DNA of 64,000 nucleotides. Origin: Neocallimastix lanati (nom. inval.). Taxonomy: Eukaryota > Neocallimastigomycota > Neocallimastigomycetes > Neocallimastigales > Neocallimastigaceae. Under the pieces are notes generated by a model. The model did not search any database. It was not told where the DNA came from and saw nothing but the letters and a program-made list of their open reading frames with translations. The position numbers and the translations under genes were made by a program. This document shows, piece after piece, positions 52,149-64,000 of the stretch. Location: contig JACVTC010000061.1 of NCBI GenBank assembly GCA_016946835.1, forward strand, positions 479,501-543,500. Reading direction: 5' to 3'. Numbering within the stretch: the first letter of the stretch is position 1; each line of letters starts with the position of its first letter.

Positions 52149-53200
52149 ATTTATAATAAAGAAAAACTGAACTATTAAAAAGTATATAGTTTTAATGTTA
52201 AATATATACTACTCTAAAAATATAGATTTCAAAATCGATTAAAAAAAATTGTAAATAAGAATATAATAATATAATTAAAATTTTATATTAATATAATATA
52301 TAATAAATGTATTTTTTTTATTAAAAATGATTCTTTTTAAAAAATTATTTAAAAATATAATAATATAAATATATATATATGTATATATATTAAAATATAT
52401 AGAGGATTAATTATTAAAAAAATAAAAATATATATTAATATTATATTATTTTTTTACATAATTAATCAATATAATTATTTTTTTAAAAAAAAAATATAAA
52501 AAAAAGAATATGAAAAAATAAATATTAAAATATTTATAATAATAAATCAATAAAAAAATAAATAAATGATATATAATAAAAAATATTTAATTTTTTTTTT
52601 AGACATTATTGTTTTTTCTTTTTTATATATAAAAAATGACTAAAATAAAATAATATTTAAATATAATAATTTTATTGGAATATAAAGAGGATTAATTATT
52701 AATAAATATATATTTTTATATATAGGTGTGTGTGTGTTTGAGATTTTATATTTTTTAACATAATTATTATTAATGTATAAACAATATTTATGAAATATTG
52801 ATAATTATATTTTAATTATATATTAAGATATTTAATCTAATGATGTATAGTTTAAAAATTACTTAAATAAAATTTATAAATAACTAATTATTATAAAGAA
52901 ACAAGAAAAAAATCAAAATAAAAAAAAAATAAAATAAGTTTTTTTATTTATTATAATGTTACATAATATATTTATAAAACATATTTATATCTTATAGTTA
53001 ATAATTTAAATATATAAATAAGAATTATAAAAAATTAGATTACATTTTAAAACATAATTATGTTTTTTTGATATAATTATGAAGTAATAAATAATAAATA
53101 ATTATATTTATTTACTTAATTTCTTTAATTTATATTTATATGCTTTAATTATTAATTGCAAGATAGAAGTTAAATAAAGAGATACTTTAAAATAGTATAA
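52149..53200. other. 3' UTR and intergenic part of unit 1
   Basis: The first 100 bases after the stop are conserved behind all three copies. GAGGATTAATTATT occurs twice (near 52402 and 52687), a local duplication, and a (TG)n stretch lies near 52725. No gene. Confidence 0.6.
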
Positions 53201-53850
53201 ATTTAATCATCTTAGATTTTTCTATGTTATAAATAATAGAAAATTTTCAAAATTATTATTTTAATTGATATTATTCGTTTTCCTTTTTTTTCTTTTTTTT
53301 TTTTTTTTTTTTTGAATATCATTAAAAAATTAAAACAAAAATAAGAAGCAAAAACTTAATATTATAGAACCGATTAAAATCAATAATTTCCCCTTAAAAT
53401 AAAATTCTTTTTATTTCATAAAAATTACTAAATATCTAAAATTAAAATTATAAAATTATTTCTTTTAAAGTTTGTATGATAAATAAAGTAATTATCTAAG
53501 AGTATTTAATAAATGACTATAATGTATCATCATGAAATATTAAATATAACTTTTTTAAATTTTTTATAATAGAATTCTATTTGATTTCAATTTAAGAATT
53601 TAATATGATTTTAATTTCAAATATAATTATATAAATTTATTATTTTATTGTAATTACATAATAATTTTAATCAAAAATATATATATATTTATAAAATTTT
53701 TTTAGTTGCTATGTATTTGTTTTTACTAATTAGGAAAGTAGGGTTAGTATATTATAATTAAGAAAGTATATTAAGATTAATTATTAAATAAAAAAATGTT
53801 TGATAAATATTTTTATAAAATTTCTCAATTACTATAAATTTATTTTTACT

Positions 53851-53932
53851 TATAAGGAAAGTGGGTTTAGTTTGTTTAATTAATTTTAATATATTTTATT
53901 AATAATAATATACTAAACCCACTTTCCTTATA
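53851..53932. repeat. 21 bp perfect inverted repeat hairpin in unit 2
   Basis: Arms 53851-53871 and 53912-53932 pair without mismatch. Unit 1 has one mismatch at the matching place, and unit 3 keeps only a degenerate half-site near 58230. Confidence 0.8.
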
Positions 53933-55420
53933 AATAATTAAAAAATATAAATTCGAAACACGTTTAACTTCCATATTTCGATTTTTAAATTAATTCGTAT
54001 GCATAATAAATAAAATCTAATATTAAATAAATTATTAATAAACAGATCCAAAATATATAAATTTTAAATTAATAATAAAAAAATATTGTTTGTGAAGTTT
54101 ATTTCATATTTTTAAAATATTATTAATAAAACAATTTTAATATTTATTTTATCAAGAATGAAGTATCAAATATTTAATAAAAAAAATTTTTATTAAAATA
54201 ATAAAATTATTATTAATTATTTTTATAAACCAGCAATTATTATTTAATATCAAATTATTAATATATAATTGTAAATTAAAATATTTATTTGATTAGCCAT
54301 TAAATATTTATTTCTAAGTATTATATACTATTAAAAATTAATTATATTATTTTATATTTTTAATAAATTACAATTTTTTAAGGAAAATTAAATATTTATC
54401 AATATAATGATTATAATTATAAAATAATAATAATAATAATATATAAAAATAATATTTAGATATATAATAATAATAATAAAACATATAAAACTATATATTA
54501 TAATATTAAAAATAAATATTCAATTAAATATTAAAAAGTGTTTAGTTTTTTTTTTTTAACCGTATTTTATGAAAATTTATTTATTATTAAAATTAAAATA
54601 TAAAATTAAGTAAATGTATTATTTTTAAAATACTTTTGATCCTTTTTATTTTTGATTTTGTTATAAACTAAATCATTATTATCTTTTTTTTTTTTTAATA
54701 ATTTATAAAAATTTTTATTTTTTATTAAGATTATGAATTGTAAATAAAAGAAAAAAGTATTTCAATATTTTTATTATATTTTATGTTTTTATATTAAAAT
54801 TTTTTTTAAATATTATTTTGTATTTTCATTTTCTGTTAAATATCATTCATTGTTAAAAATTTTCTTTAAAATATACATAATATTAATGAAATTCCATTTT
54901 TATATTATAAAAAATAGAAATATAATAAAATAATATCAAAAATAATATAAAAATTTAATTTTTTAATTTATTAGTTTAATTTAAATTACTACTAAAATGT
55001 GTTAGAAATAAAGTTTAATATTTTTAAATAATAAAGTAAAATTAAATAAATAATTTAAATTTAAATATATTTAATATTAGTTTTTTATTTAATTAATATT
55101 AGTATATTAATAATAATGTATTTATTCTTTTCTCCAAATTTTAATAATACACTAATATATTAATATTCAAGATTTTTTCCAATTCGCTGATTTAAAAGTT
55201 TTAATTTACTAACAACTAAACTTAATATAAAGTACTATGACTGGCCAATAATTTGTTTTATTAATTATTTTATTTTAATAAATAAAATATTTTAAATAAA
55301 GTTATAAATTTTAAATTAAATATTAAAATAATTATTTTAATAAAATAATATTTTTTAAAATAAATAATAATATTATTAAAATAACTTAAAATAATTTATC
55401 CCATTTTTATTTTTTATTTT

Positions 55421-55430
55421 TATATAAAAG
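55421..55430 (+). promoter_or_regulatory. TATA box of secreted-protein gene 2
   Basis: TATATAAAAG in the same context as copy 1, 311 bases before the ATG. The leader intron signals are at 55540 (donor) and 55651 (acceptor end). Confidence 0.6.
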
Positions 55431-55740
55431 AACATTTTTTTCTTAACTTTTTGAAGTTTCATTAATTATCATAATTAATAACATAAATATTATTATATTT
55501 TATATTTAATAAATACTTTAATACATCATCTATATTTAGGTAAATTTAATAATCTTATTTTTAATTTACATAAATTTTATGATTAAATTTAAAATATATT
55601 AATAATAATTACTAATAATTATTCCTGTTTAATAAATAATATTTTATATAGGTGAAAGTAACTGTCACTTTATTAATAGTGATATTTAAATAGAGAGATT
55701 TATAAAATTTTTTAGCTTCTAATATAAAAATAAAAATAAA

Positions 55741-57387
55741 ATGTTCAAGAATATTTTAAAGTTTTTTGCTTTATTCACTGTTTATAATGTTGTAGCTGAT
55801 GCTAAGGTCTCTCTCGACTATACAAATGATGGTGTTTTAAGAAAAGATGGTGAATGTAATATCAATTTCATTAATTTCGGAATTAATAACGATATTATTG
55901 ATCTCAAAATTAAAAAGGAAAATAATTCAAATGGAACTTTCAATTTATTAATTAGTGATTTAAAGAATGCTAATGCTTATCTTAATAATAAGAGCACTGG
56001 TTACACTTTCAATGATAATGAAATTAAGAACTATGTTAAAGTCAGTCAAAATGGTAATGCTATTAAGGATATCGAAGCTACGGCTGCTCCACATGGTCGT
56101 TTCTCACTTTTAATTAAAAATTTAAAAAGTTGTGAAGGTCTTTCCATTAAAGAAACCTTTAAAACTGATGTTTTAATTAATAGTTATTTATATTATTCTA
56201 ATGTTAAACCAAATGGTATTAATCATGCCTATGATATTGTTGAATTTGGTCCATCTTCTAATAATGTTCCATATGATACTCTTAAATGAAATATGAATAC
56301 TGGTTTAGACAGTGCCAGAGAAAAGTGTGGAATTTATATTGATTATCATGAATTTGATTATACTGGTGGAGCCCACTGGAAATGGTATCTTTCTACAGAT
56401 AACATCAATAATAAGAAATGTGATAATCCTGCATTCTATGCAGCTGTTAAAGATTCTTATGCTAATTATGAAGTTATGGAAGAACTCTTTGGAGATCATT
56501 ACAATGGTTATGTCATTAAGAGAGAAGGATCAGGAATTGGACATATGGATGGTATTCTTGTTGATCAAAAGTATTTAATTGAAATTTATCAAAATGGATG
56601 TGATGAACAAAACAAAGATCAAGTTATTTGTACTATTTCATCAAACAAGAAACTTACATATAAGGAATTCACTCAAGAATTTGTTAAGAATTGTCCAAGT
56701 ATTATTGAAGATCCAAAAGAAGAAGTTAAATGGTCAGTTGATGAAAATGGAATTACTGCTAAATATGATAGTTATTCATTTAATATTACTAATTACAATC
56801 GTGGAGCATTACCAAAGAATGAAAATGAATCAGTAAGTTACAAAGAATTCAAAGCAGCCAATTCTAGTGGTATTGCTCGTTTCAACGTTTGTACTAAATG
56901 TGGAGATGGAACATACATTGGAGAAAAATGTAAATGTGTTTCCTGTCCAGAAAATTGTACTAAATGTCTTGATGGTAAAACATGTACTGAATGTGCTACT
57001 GGAAGTGAATTAATTGATGGTTCCTGTAAGAAGATTATTACTACTACAACTACTATCACTACCACTACTACTACTATCACTACTACTATTACTAAGGTTC
57101 CAACTACTACTATTGTTGAAGAAACTGAAACAGTTGATAATGTTACTGAAAAAGAAGAACCAACTGAAAGTGAAATTTTCGATGATGAAGAAGAAACTAG
57201 TGATGCTAATGATTCAGATATAGAAGAAGAAGAAGTCACTGATGAACCAACAGAAGTTAAAGAAGAAGATGATGATGATGATATAGAAGAAGCTACAGAA
57301 ATTGAAAACAAACCAAAACCAATAACTAAGGTTGTTGTTGTTAAAAAACCAAAAACAATTAAAAAATGTTTAATTAAGAAAAATTAA
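55741..57387 (+). pseudogene. secreted Cys-rich protein, copy 2, with an in-frame TGA
   Basis: Same protein plan as copies 1 and 3, and open throughout except for TGA at 56287-56289, where both other copies have TGG (Trp183). The frame continues unbroken for 364 codons from the next ATG (56293) to the normal stop. The rest of the reading frame shows no decay, so the change is recent, a sequencing error, or the stop is read through. If terminated, the product is 182 residues with a signal peptide and no Cys module. The promoter and leader block are intact. Leu10 of copy 1 is Phe here, as in copy 3. Confidence 0.75.
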
Positions 57388-59184
57388 ATTTATAATAAAG
57401 AAAAACTGAACTATTAAAAAGTATATAGTTTTAATGTTAAATATATACTACTCTAAAAATATAGATTTCAAAATAAATTTAAAAAAATATTATATATAAG
57501 AATATATTAAAAATTAATAATAATATAATTTATATTTAATATAATTAAAAATTATATTATGCTTTTCATAAAATTATTTTAAAAATGTAAATATATACAT
57601 ATAATATATATACTTATAATATATATATTATATAACCATCATAATTTTATTTGAAATATATAGAGGATTAATTATTAAAAAAAATAAATATATATATTTA
57701 TGTTTTATTTTTTTTTATGACATAATTATGATAATTATTTGTTATTAATAATCAAATTATTTTACAAAATTTTTTATTTAAAAACTAATATTAATTGTAT
57801 ATTAAAATATATTAATATAATAATGCATAAATAAAAGTTATCTTTAAAATAATAATAAATAAATATAGGTCATTTCTGTTTTTTTTTTTTTTTTTTTGAT
57901 TTATAGTTATTTATTTTTACTTTAAATATAATTGAAAATTATACCTTTAATTCTTAAAGAAACCTATAAAAATTGTGAATTAAATAATTTCATTTAAAAT
58001 TTGTATAATTAATAATGTAATAATATAGAATGCAATGTATAACTATGAAATATTAAATATAACTTTCTGAATATTTTAGACTATCTAATTTAGAAATTTA
58101 AATGATTTTAAAATCAAATATTATTAAATATATATTATATTATTTTTTTTTTTCAATACAACTATATTAAATAAAAACAAAAATTTATATATATTTTTAT
58201 AAAAATTTTTGTTTTTTTATTTTACTTTTTAGGAAAATGGGTTTGTATATTATAATAGAATATATAATAATTATATAAGAAATGAAAATATTACTAAAAA
58301 CACGTTTAATTTCATATTTCGATTTCTGAACTAATTCCTATAATAAATGAAATCTTATAATAAATAAAAAGACCTAATAAAATCATATTAAAAAAAATAA
58401 AACAAAATAAAATAAAAAAAAAAAAAATATATATATATATATATATTTTAGATTATAATAAAAATAGTAATACATAGGTTTATTTCATATTTTTAAAATA
58501 TTTATAATAAAACAATTTACTGTATATACAAATAACTATATACTTTTAAAAATATATAATTAGCTTCGTACTTCAGAAATGTTGCCCTATAAATAAAATA
58601 TTTATATTATTGAAAATCTAAAATATAATACAATAACTGTATAAAAAAAAAATTTATTATATTTTCATAATTTATAATTTATATTATTTATAAAAAAAAA
58701 AGATTTTATTATTTAATTAAAATTTAGAACATCATTTATAAGTAGTAATCCAAAATTAAATTATGAAATTTAATTATAATTTCAAAATAAAATATAAAGA
58801 ATACAGTGCAGTATTAAATAAAGGAGGAAAATTAAATATAAATATTTTATATTTCAATTATAATAATTTTTTATATATATATTTTGAATTCAGTGATTCT
58901 ATCATTAAACAGACTTATAACTAAATAATTATTTTTACCATAAAAAATTATTAAATAATTTATTCAAACTAAAATGATTTTTTTTTCCATTTTGTTCTAA
59001 TATATAAGTATTACTGAATAAAATATTTATCATTAAATTTATTTTTTTATTAAAACATTTAATATTTTTAAATTTTGTGGTATCTCCTATTTTTCATGTA
59101 TTAAAATTTTTATTTTATTTAATTAAAGTAATATTAAATAAATTAATAATATGATGTAAAAAGAATTAATTTTAAACTAAACTA

Positions 59185-59215
<31 letters not shown>

Positions 59216-59773
59216 AATAAATGTCAAATATTTAATTATAAAAAAAAGTTATATTAAAATAAAAAAGTGAATATTTATTGATTTTTTTGATCGACGATTG
59301 TTATTATATCAAATTATTAATATAAATAATTGTTAATTAAAATATTTATTAAATATTCATTTCTAATTATTAAAAGCAATTAAAAATTAATTATATTTTT
59401 TATATTTATTATAATTATTTTAAAAGGAAAATAAATTATTTAAACTTGTTTATTGTTTAAGGAAAAATTACAATATAGTTATTATAATTATTTTAAAAAA
59501 TATAAAAATAATAAGATATAGAAAAGTTATATATATAAAATAATAATAGTAAAATATATTAAAAAATATCAATTAATAATAATATTATAATAATTATAAT
59601 AACATATTATTTTATATAAAATATTAGAATTCAAATATAAAATATTTAAAAGATTATTTTTTAAATAATTTTTTGATTTTTTTTTTTTTTTATTTTAAGA
59701 AATATATGAAATATTAAAATTCAAATATATAAATATATAATAATTACAAGGTTATTTTTAAATAATTTCTGTG

Positions 59774-59806
<33 letters not shown>

Positions 59807-61011
59807 TTGTTTTTTTCTCATAATTTTTTTAAATATCTTATTTTTTACATGTTTTATTTTTTACATGCTTTTTTTATATGTTTTTTTTTTTTTTACATTG
59901 TTTTTTTATATTTTCTTTCTAAATGTGTTAATACTCCATGTATTTGTATTAAACTTTTTATTTTTTATTATTGTTAATAATTATTAAATAAAATGAAATA
60001 ATTATCTAAATATTTTAATATGTATTATAAATATTATTCATATATATTTATTTTTTATTATAAAAATTTTTAAATATTGTTTTTTGTTTTTATTATTAAT
60101 TAAATTTATTTATTTTTGAATTTTCTGTTAATAATTTTCTATAAAAAATAAAATATTAGTTAAAGTTCATAATTATATAGTAATAATAAATATATAATAG
60201 AAATGAAATGAAAATCTTTTAATATATATAATCAAAAATAATATAAAATTTTAATTTTTTAATTATTCCTTTATTAAAGTTTAATTTAATTTACTAAGAT
60301 CAATAAATTATTTAATTAACTATCAATATTTACTTTTTTTTTTTTTTTATATTATTTTAAATTTTTATTATAATGAACACACCCACACACTATATTAATA
60401 TGTTAATATTAAAATTTTTTTATCAATTCGCTGATTAAATAAAAAATATGCAAATTTTAATTTACTAATGATTTAAACTTAATATAAACTATTAAAACTA
60501 GCCAATAATCTGTTATATTTAATTATTTCCTTTTAATATAATAAAATATTTAATACAGTTTTAGAAAAAAAAAATTATATTATCTCCATAAAATAATTAT
60601 TTGAATAATATTTTTTTGTTAAGAAATAATAATAATAATAATAATAATTAAAATAATAATTATTATAACAGCAAGTTTTCTTCTTATTAATTTTTTTTTA
60701 TTTAAAAGAACAATTTTTTTCCATCATTTTTAAAATTCATTAATTATCATAATTAATAACATAACATAAATATTATTATATTTTATATTTAATAAATTCA
60801 TTAATACAACATCTATATTTAGGTAAATTTAATAATTTTATTTTTAATTTACATAAATAATTATAATTAAATTAATAATATATTAATAATAGCTAATAAT
60901 TATTCCTTATATATAATATTTATATAGGTGAAAGTCACTTTATTAATAGTGATATTTAAATAGAGAGATTTATAAATATTTTTTAACTTCTAATATAAAA
61001 ATAAAAATAAA
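57388..61011. other. intergenic DNA between copies 2 and 3
   Basis: Spans the end of unit 2 and the upstream half of unit 3. Contains the GAGGATTAATTATT block near 57663, a degenerate GGAAAATGGGTTT half-site near 58233, (AATA)n near 59188 and (ATT)n near 59779. The frame at 59771-59977 is a Tyr/Phe-rich artefact. Confidence 0.6.
60709..60718 (+). promoter_or_regulatory. TATA-like box of secreted-protein gene 3
   Basis: TATTTAAAAG, followed by AACAATTTTTTT, at the place of TATATAAAAG in the other copies. The leader intron signals are at 60823 and 60927. The second half of the leader is 4-6 bases shorter (GTGAAAGTCACTTT instead of GTGAAAGTAACTGTCACTTT). Confidence 0.55.
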
Positions 61012-62655
61012 ATGTTCAAGAATATTTTAAAGTTTTTTGCTTTATTCACTGTTTATAATGTTGTAGCTGATGCTAAGGTCTCTCTCGACTATACAAATGA
61101 TGGTGTTTTAAGAAAAGATGGTGAATGTAATATCAATTTCATTAATTTCGGTATTAATAATGATATTATTGATCTTAAAATTAAAAAGGAAAATAATTCA
61201 AATGGAACTTTTAATTTATTAATTAGTGATTTAAAGAATGCTAATGCTTATCTTAATAATAAGAGCACTGGTTACACTTTCAATGATAATGAAATTAAGA
61301 ACTATGTTAAAGTCAGTCAAAATGGTAATGCTATTAAAGATATCGAAGCTACCGCTGCTCCACATGGTCGTTTCTCACTTTTAATTAAAAATTTAAAAAG
61401 TTGTGAAGGTCTTTCCATTAAAGAAACCTTTAAAACTGATGTTTTAATTAATAGTTATTTATATTATTCTAATGTTAAACCAAATGGTATTAATCATGCT
61501 TATGATATTGTTGAATTTGGTCCATCTTCTAATAATGTTCCATATGATACTCTTAAATGGAATATGAATACTGGTTTAGACAGTGCCAGAGAAAAGTGTG
61601 GAATTTATATTGATTATCATGAATTTGATTATACTGGTGGAGCCCACTGGAAATGGTATCTTTCTACAGATAATATCAATAATAAGAAATGTGATAATCC
61701 TGCATTCTATGCAGCTGTTAAAGATTCTTATGCTAATTATGAAGTTATGGAAGAACTCTTTGGAGATCATTATAATGGTTATGTCATTAAGAGAGAAGGA
61801 TCAGGAATTGGACATATGGATGGTATTCTTGTTGATCAAAAATATTTAATTGAAATTTATCAAAATGGATGTGATGAACAAAATAAAGATCAAGTTATTT
61901 GTACTATTTCATCAAACAAGAAACTTACATATAAGGAATTCACTCAAGAATTTGTTAAGAATTGTCCAAGTATTATTGAAGATCCAAAAGAAGAAGTTAA
62001 ATGGTCAGTTGATGAAAATGGAATTACTGCTAAATATGATAGTTATTCATTTAATATTACCAATTACAATCGTGGAGCATTACCAAAGAATGAAAATGAA
62101 TCTGTTAGTTACAAGGAATTCAAAGCTGCCAATTCTAGTGGTATTGCTCGTTTCAATGTTTGTACTAAATGTGGAGATGGAACATACATTGGAGAAAAAT
62201 GTAAATATGTTTCTTGCCCAGAAAATTGTACTAAATGTCTTGATGGTAAAACATGTACTGAATGTGCTACTGGAAGTGAATTAATTGATGGTGCCTGTAA
62301 GAAGATTATAACTACTACCACTACTACTACTACTACTACTATCACTACTACTATTACTAAGGTTCCAACTACTACTATTGTTGAAGAAACTGAAACAGTT
62401 GATAATGTTACTGAAAAGGAAGAACCAACTGAAAGTGAAATTGTTGATGATGAAGAAGAAACCAGTGATGCTAATGATTCAGATATAGAAGAAGAAGAAG
62501 TTACTGATGAACCAACAGAAGTTAAAGAAGATGATGATGAAGATGATGTTATTGAAGAAGCTACAGAAACTGAAAACAAACCTAAACCAATAACTAAGGT
62601 TGTTGTTGTTAAAAGACCAAAAACAATCAAAAAATGTTTAATTAAGAAAAATTAA
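61012..62655 (+). CDS. secreted Cys-rich, Thr-rich, acidic-stalk protein, copy 3
   Basis: A 547-residue intact paralogue with the signal peptide (1-21), the long unrecognised domain, the Cys-rich module, the Thr tract, the acidic stalk and the basic tail. Differences from copy 1 cluster in the Thr tract (shorter by three) and the acidic stalk (Asp-rich insertion), as expected for slippage in repeats. In the Cys module a cysteine present in copies 1 and 2 is Tyr here (EKCKYVSC instead of EKCKCVSC), which would leave one Cys unpaired or change a disulfide. The front 380 residues are almost identical to the other copies. Confidence 0.88.
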   Translation: MFKNILKFFALFTVYNVVADAKVSLDYTNDGVLRKDGECNINFINFGINNDIIDLKIKKENNSNGTFNLLISDLKNANAYLNNKSTGYTFNDNEIKNYVKVSQNGNAIKDIEATAAPHGRFSLLIKNLKSCEGLSIKETFKTDVLINSYLYYSNVKPNGINHAYDIVEFGPSSNNVPYDTLKWNMNTGLDSAREKCGIYIDYHEFDYTGGAHWKWYLSTDNINNKKCDNPAFYAAVKDSYANYEVMEELFGDHYNGYVIKREGSGIGHMDGILVDQKYLIEIYQNGCDEQNKDQVICTISSNKKLTYKEFTQEFVKNCPSIIEDPKEEVKWSVDENGITAKYDSYSFNITNYNRGALPKNENESVSYKEFKAANSSGIARFNVCTKCGDGTYIGEKCKYVSCPENCTKCLDGKTCTECATGSELIDGACKKIITTTTTTTTTTITTTITKVPTTTIVEETETVDNVTEKEEPTESEIVDDEEETSDANDSDIEEEEVTDEPTEVKEDDDEDDVIEEATETENKPKPITKVVVVKRPKTIKKCLIKKN

Positions 62656-64000
62656 ATTTTTAATTAACAAAATCAGAACTATTAAAATTCATTAAGTATA
62701 TATTTTTAATGCTAAATATATACTTCTTACTTTAAAAATATAGATTTTAAAATAAATTTTTAAAAAATATTGTAAATAGGAATAAAATAATATAATTAAA
62801 AATTAATAATATTTTAATTTATATTAATAATTTAAAAATTATTCTTTTTTTTTTAAATTATTTAAAAATATAATATTATATAAATAAATAATAAAAATAT
62901 AGACAATTAATTATTAAAAAAATATTATATATATTATATTTTTTTAACATAATTAATATTATTTATTATTAATTTTTAAATGAAAATTTTGTAAAATTAA
63001 TAATCAAATTCATTTTTATTATATAATAATATATTTTAATTTTATTATATATAAATAAAAGTTTTCTTAAAAAAAAAAAAAAAACGTAAATTATTACTGA
63101 TTTTATTTTTTTATTTATTGTTTCTTATTTTATCTTTAAAATTAATAAATAATCATACCTCTTATTAATTAGTTTATTTAATTATTTATTCAATGTAATA
63201 TTGATTATAAATTTTAAAAAAATTTTTTTTCAAATATTTATAATTAATTTCCAATTAGGACTATTTACTATTCACTTTTATCGTTTTTTTCGAATATCTC
63301 AATAAAGTAAAAACAAACACAAAACCAGAAACAAAAAAAAAAAGCAATTTCAAAAAAAATAAAGGAATCAATATTTTAAACAGATAAAATATATATTATT
63401 ATAATAAAATATATATTATTATAAAATTCCTCAATTACTATTTATTTTTACTTATTAGGAAAGTAGGGTTGGTAAATTACAATTAATTAAAATTAATTAT
63501 TAAATTAAAAAATTAATTTGAAACACGTTTAGCTTTTTATTTTTTGATATTTTTAAACTAATTCATAAAATCTTAAATATATATCCTTTGTAAAATCATA
63601 TTAAAAAAAAAAATAAAAAAAAAAAAAAAAAGAAAACTAATAAAAAATTATATAAATTAAATTTTAGGTTTATAATAAAATAATTGTTTATAAAGCTTAT
63701 TTCATATTTAAAATATTTACAATAAAGCAAATAACTATATAAATAATAAAATTCAATAAACATATGCTATTAAAACAAATATATCTTACATCATCTATTA
63801 ATTACTAAATTTAAAAATAAAAATACAAAATAGAGAATAATAATAAATAATAATATATATATTCTCACATAATAATACTTTTATACTAAATTGTATTCTT
63901 AAAATTTGAAATAGAAATTTTTATTAAATTTCGTAATTTAAGATTTTTCTTTTTTTCAAAAAAAAAAAAATAATAATAATAATAATAATAAATAAATAAA
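62656..64000. other. 3' flank of copy 3 and start of a fourth array unit
   Basis: After the conserved 3' UTR, the block CGAATATCTCAATAAAGTAA (near 63290) and the GGAAAGTAGGG / GAAACACGTTTA blocks (near 63460-63530) repeat the order seen at the start of units 1 and 2 (47510-48100, 53315-53970). No gene lies in this stretch. The next secreted-protein copy is expected outside the window. Confidence 0.65.

Larger units (their letters stand above)
47405..53200 (+). repeat. tandem array unit 1 (secreted-protein gene plus flanks)
   Basis: Homologous to 53201-57990 over upstream, gene and downstream DNA. Compared with unit 2 it carries an extra stretch at about 48300-48950, which includes a local triplication of a 50-80 bp unit (48400-48590) and an (ATT)n array (48763-48832). 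Similarity is highest in the gene and the last few hundred bases before it. Confidence 0.85.
53201..57990 (+). repeat. tandem array unit 2
   Basis: Aligns to unit 1 from the GAATATCATTAAAAAATTAA block through the 3' UTR. It lacks about 560 bp present in unit 1 before the gene. Start-to-start distance to unit 1 is 5242 bases and to unit 3 is 5271 bases. Confidence 0.85.
57991..63240 (+). repeat. tandem array unit 3
   Basis: Gene and the last 300 bases upstream closely match units 1 and 2. The more distant upstream DNA is recognisable (ATGTATAACTATGAAATATTAAATATAAC-type block near 58035, cut here into words) but much more diverged than between units 1 and 2, so unit 3 separated earlier or its coding part is homogenised by conversion. 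Confidence 0.75.

Overview
The window looks like genomic DNA of an anaerobic gut fungus (Neocallimastigomycota). The basis is composition and content: extremely A+T-rich intergenic DNA full of AAT/AAAT microsatellites and homopolymers, short A/T-rich introns with GTAAGT-like donors, Asn-rich proteins, GPI-type CE4 deacetylases, and a dead pyruvate formate-lyase copy that fits the fermentative metabolism of this group. I saw no rRNA, tRNA or CRISPR array. Species is not determinable by eye.

Layout. 1-4.8 kb: no gene, mostly AATAAATAA-type satellites. 4.8-8.6 kb: an old, badly broken Ty1/copia-like fossil interrupted by about 1.6 kb of nested hairpin DNA (two foldback units with 170 and 190 bp arms). 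10.1-11.4 kb: an intronless O-acetylhomoserine sulfhydrylase. 12.3-17.6 kb: a full-length LINE with one intact 1461-codon ORF, a poly(A) tail and a perfect 14 bp target-site duplication. 19.2-22.4 kb: a large palindrome carrying two identical copies of a NIF3/YqfO-like 109-residue gene. 23.5-25.3 kb: a 5'-truncated LINE of a related subfamily, joined to a 121 bp inverted copy of the upstream region of the next gene, a methyltransferase (26.4-27.4 kb). 30.8-31.2 kb: a pyruvate formate-lyase pseudogene. 33.5-38.2 kb: a seven-exon gene for a BTB-like protein with C-terminal membrane segments. 39.5-44.8 kb: two tandem CE4 polysaccharide deacetylases with the same intron. 44.9-46.8 kb: tandem satellites. 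47.4-64 kb: a tandem array of about 5.25 kb units, each with one secreted Cys-rich/Thr-rich/acidic protein of about 549 residues; three copies are seen, the second with an in-frame TGA, and a fourth unit starts at the right edge.

How the genes fit together. There are no operons. The right third (39.5-64 kb) reads as a cell-surface/secretome block: predicted GPI-anchored chitin-type deacetylases next to an expanding family of unrecognised secreted proteins. The left two thirds hold single metabolic genes in repeat-rich DNA that is being reshaped by LINE insertion, inverted duplication and microsatellite growth. The most notable items are the secreted-protein array with its conserved promoter and leader, the intact LINE with an RRM-like N-terminus, the hairpin composite inside the fossil, and the LINE/promoter chimera.
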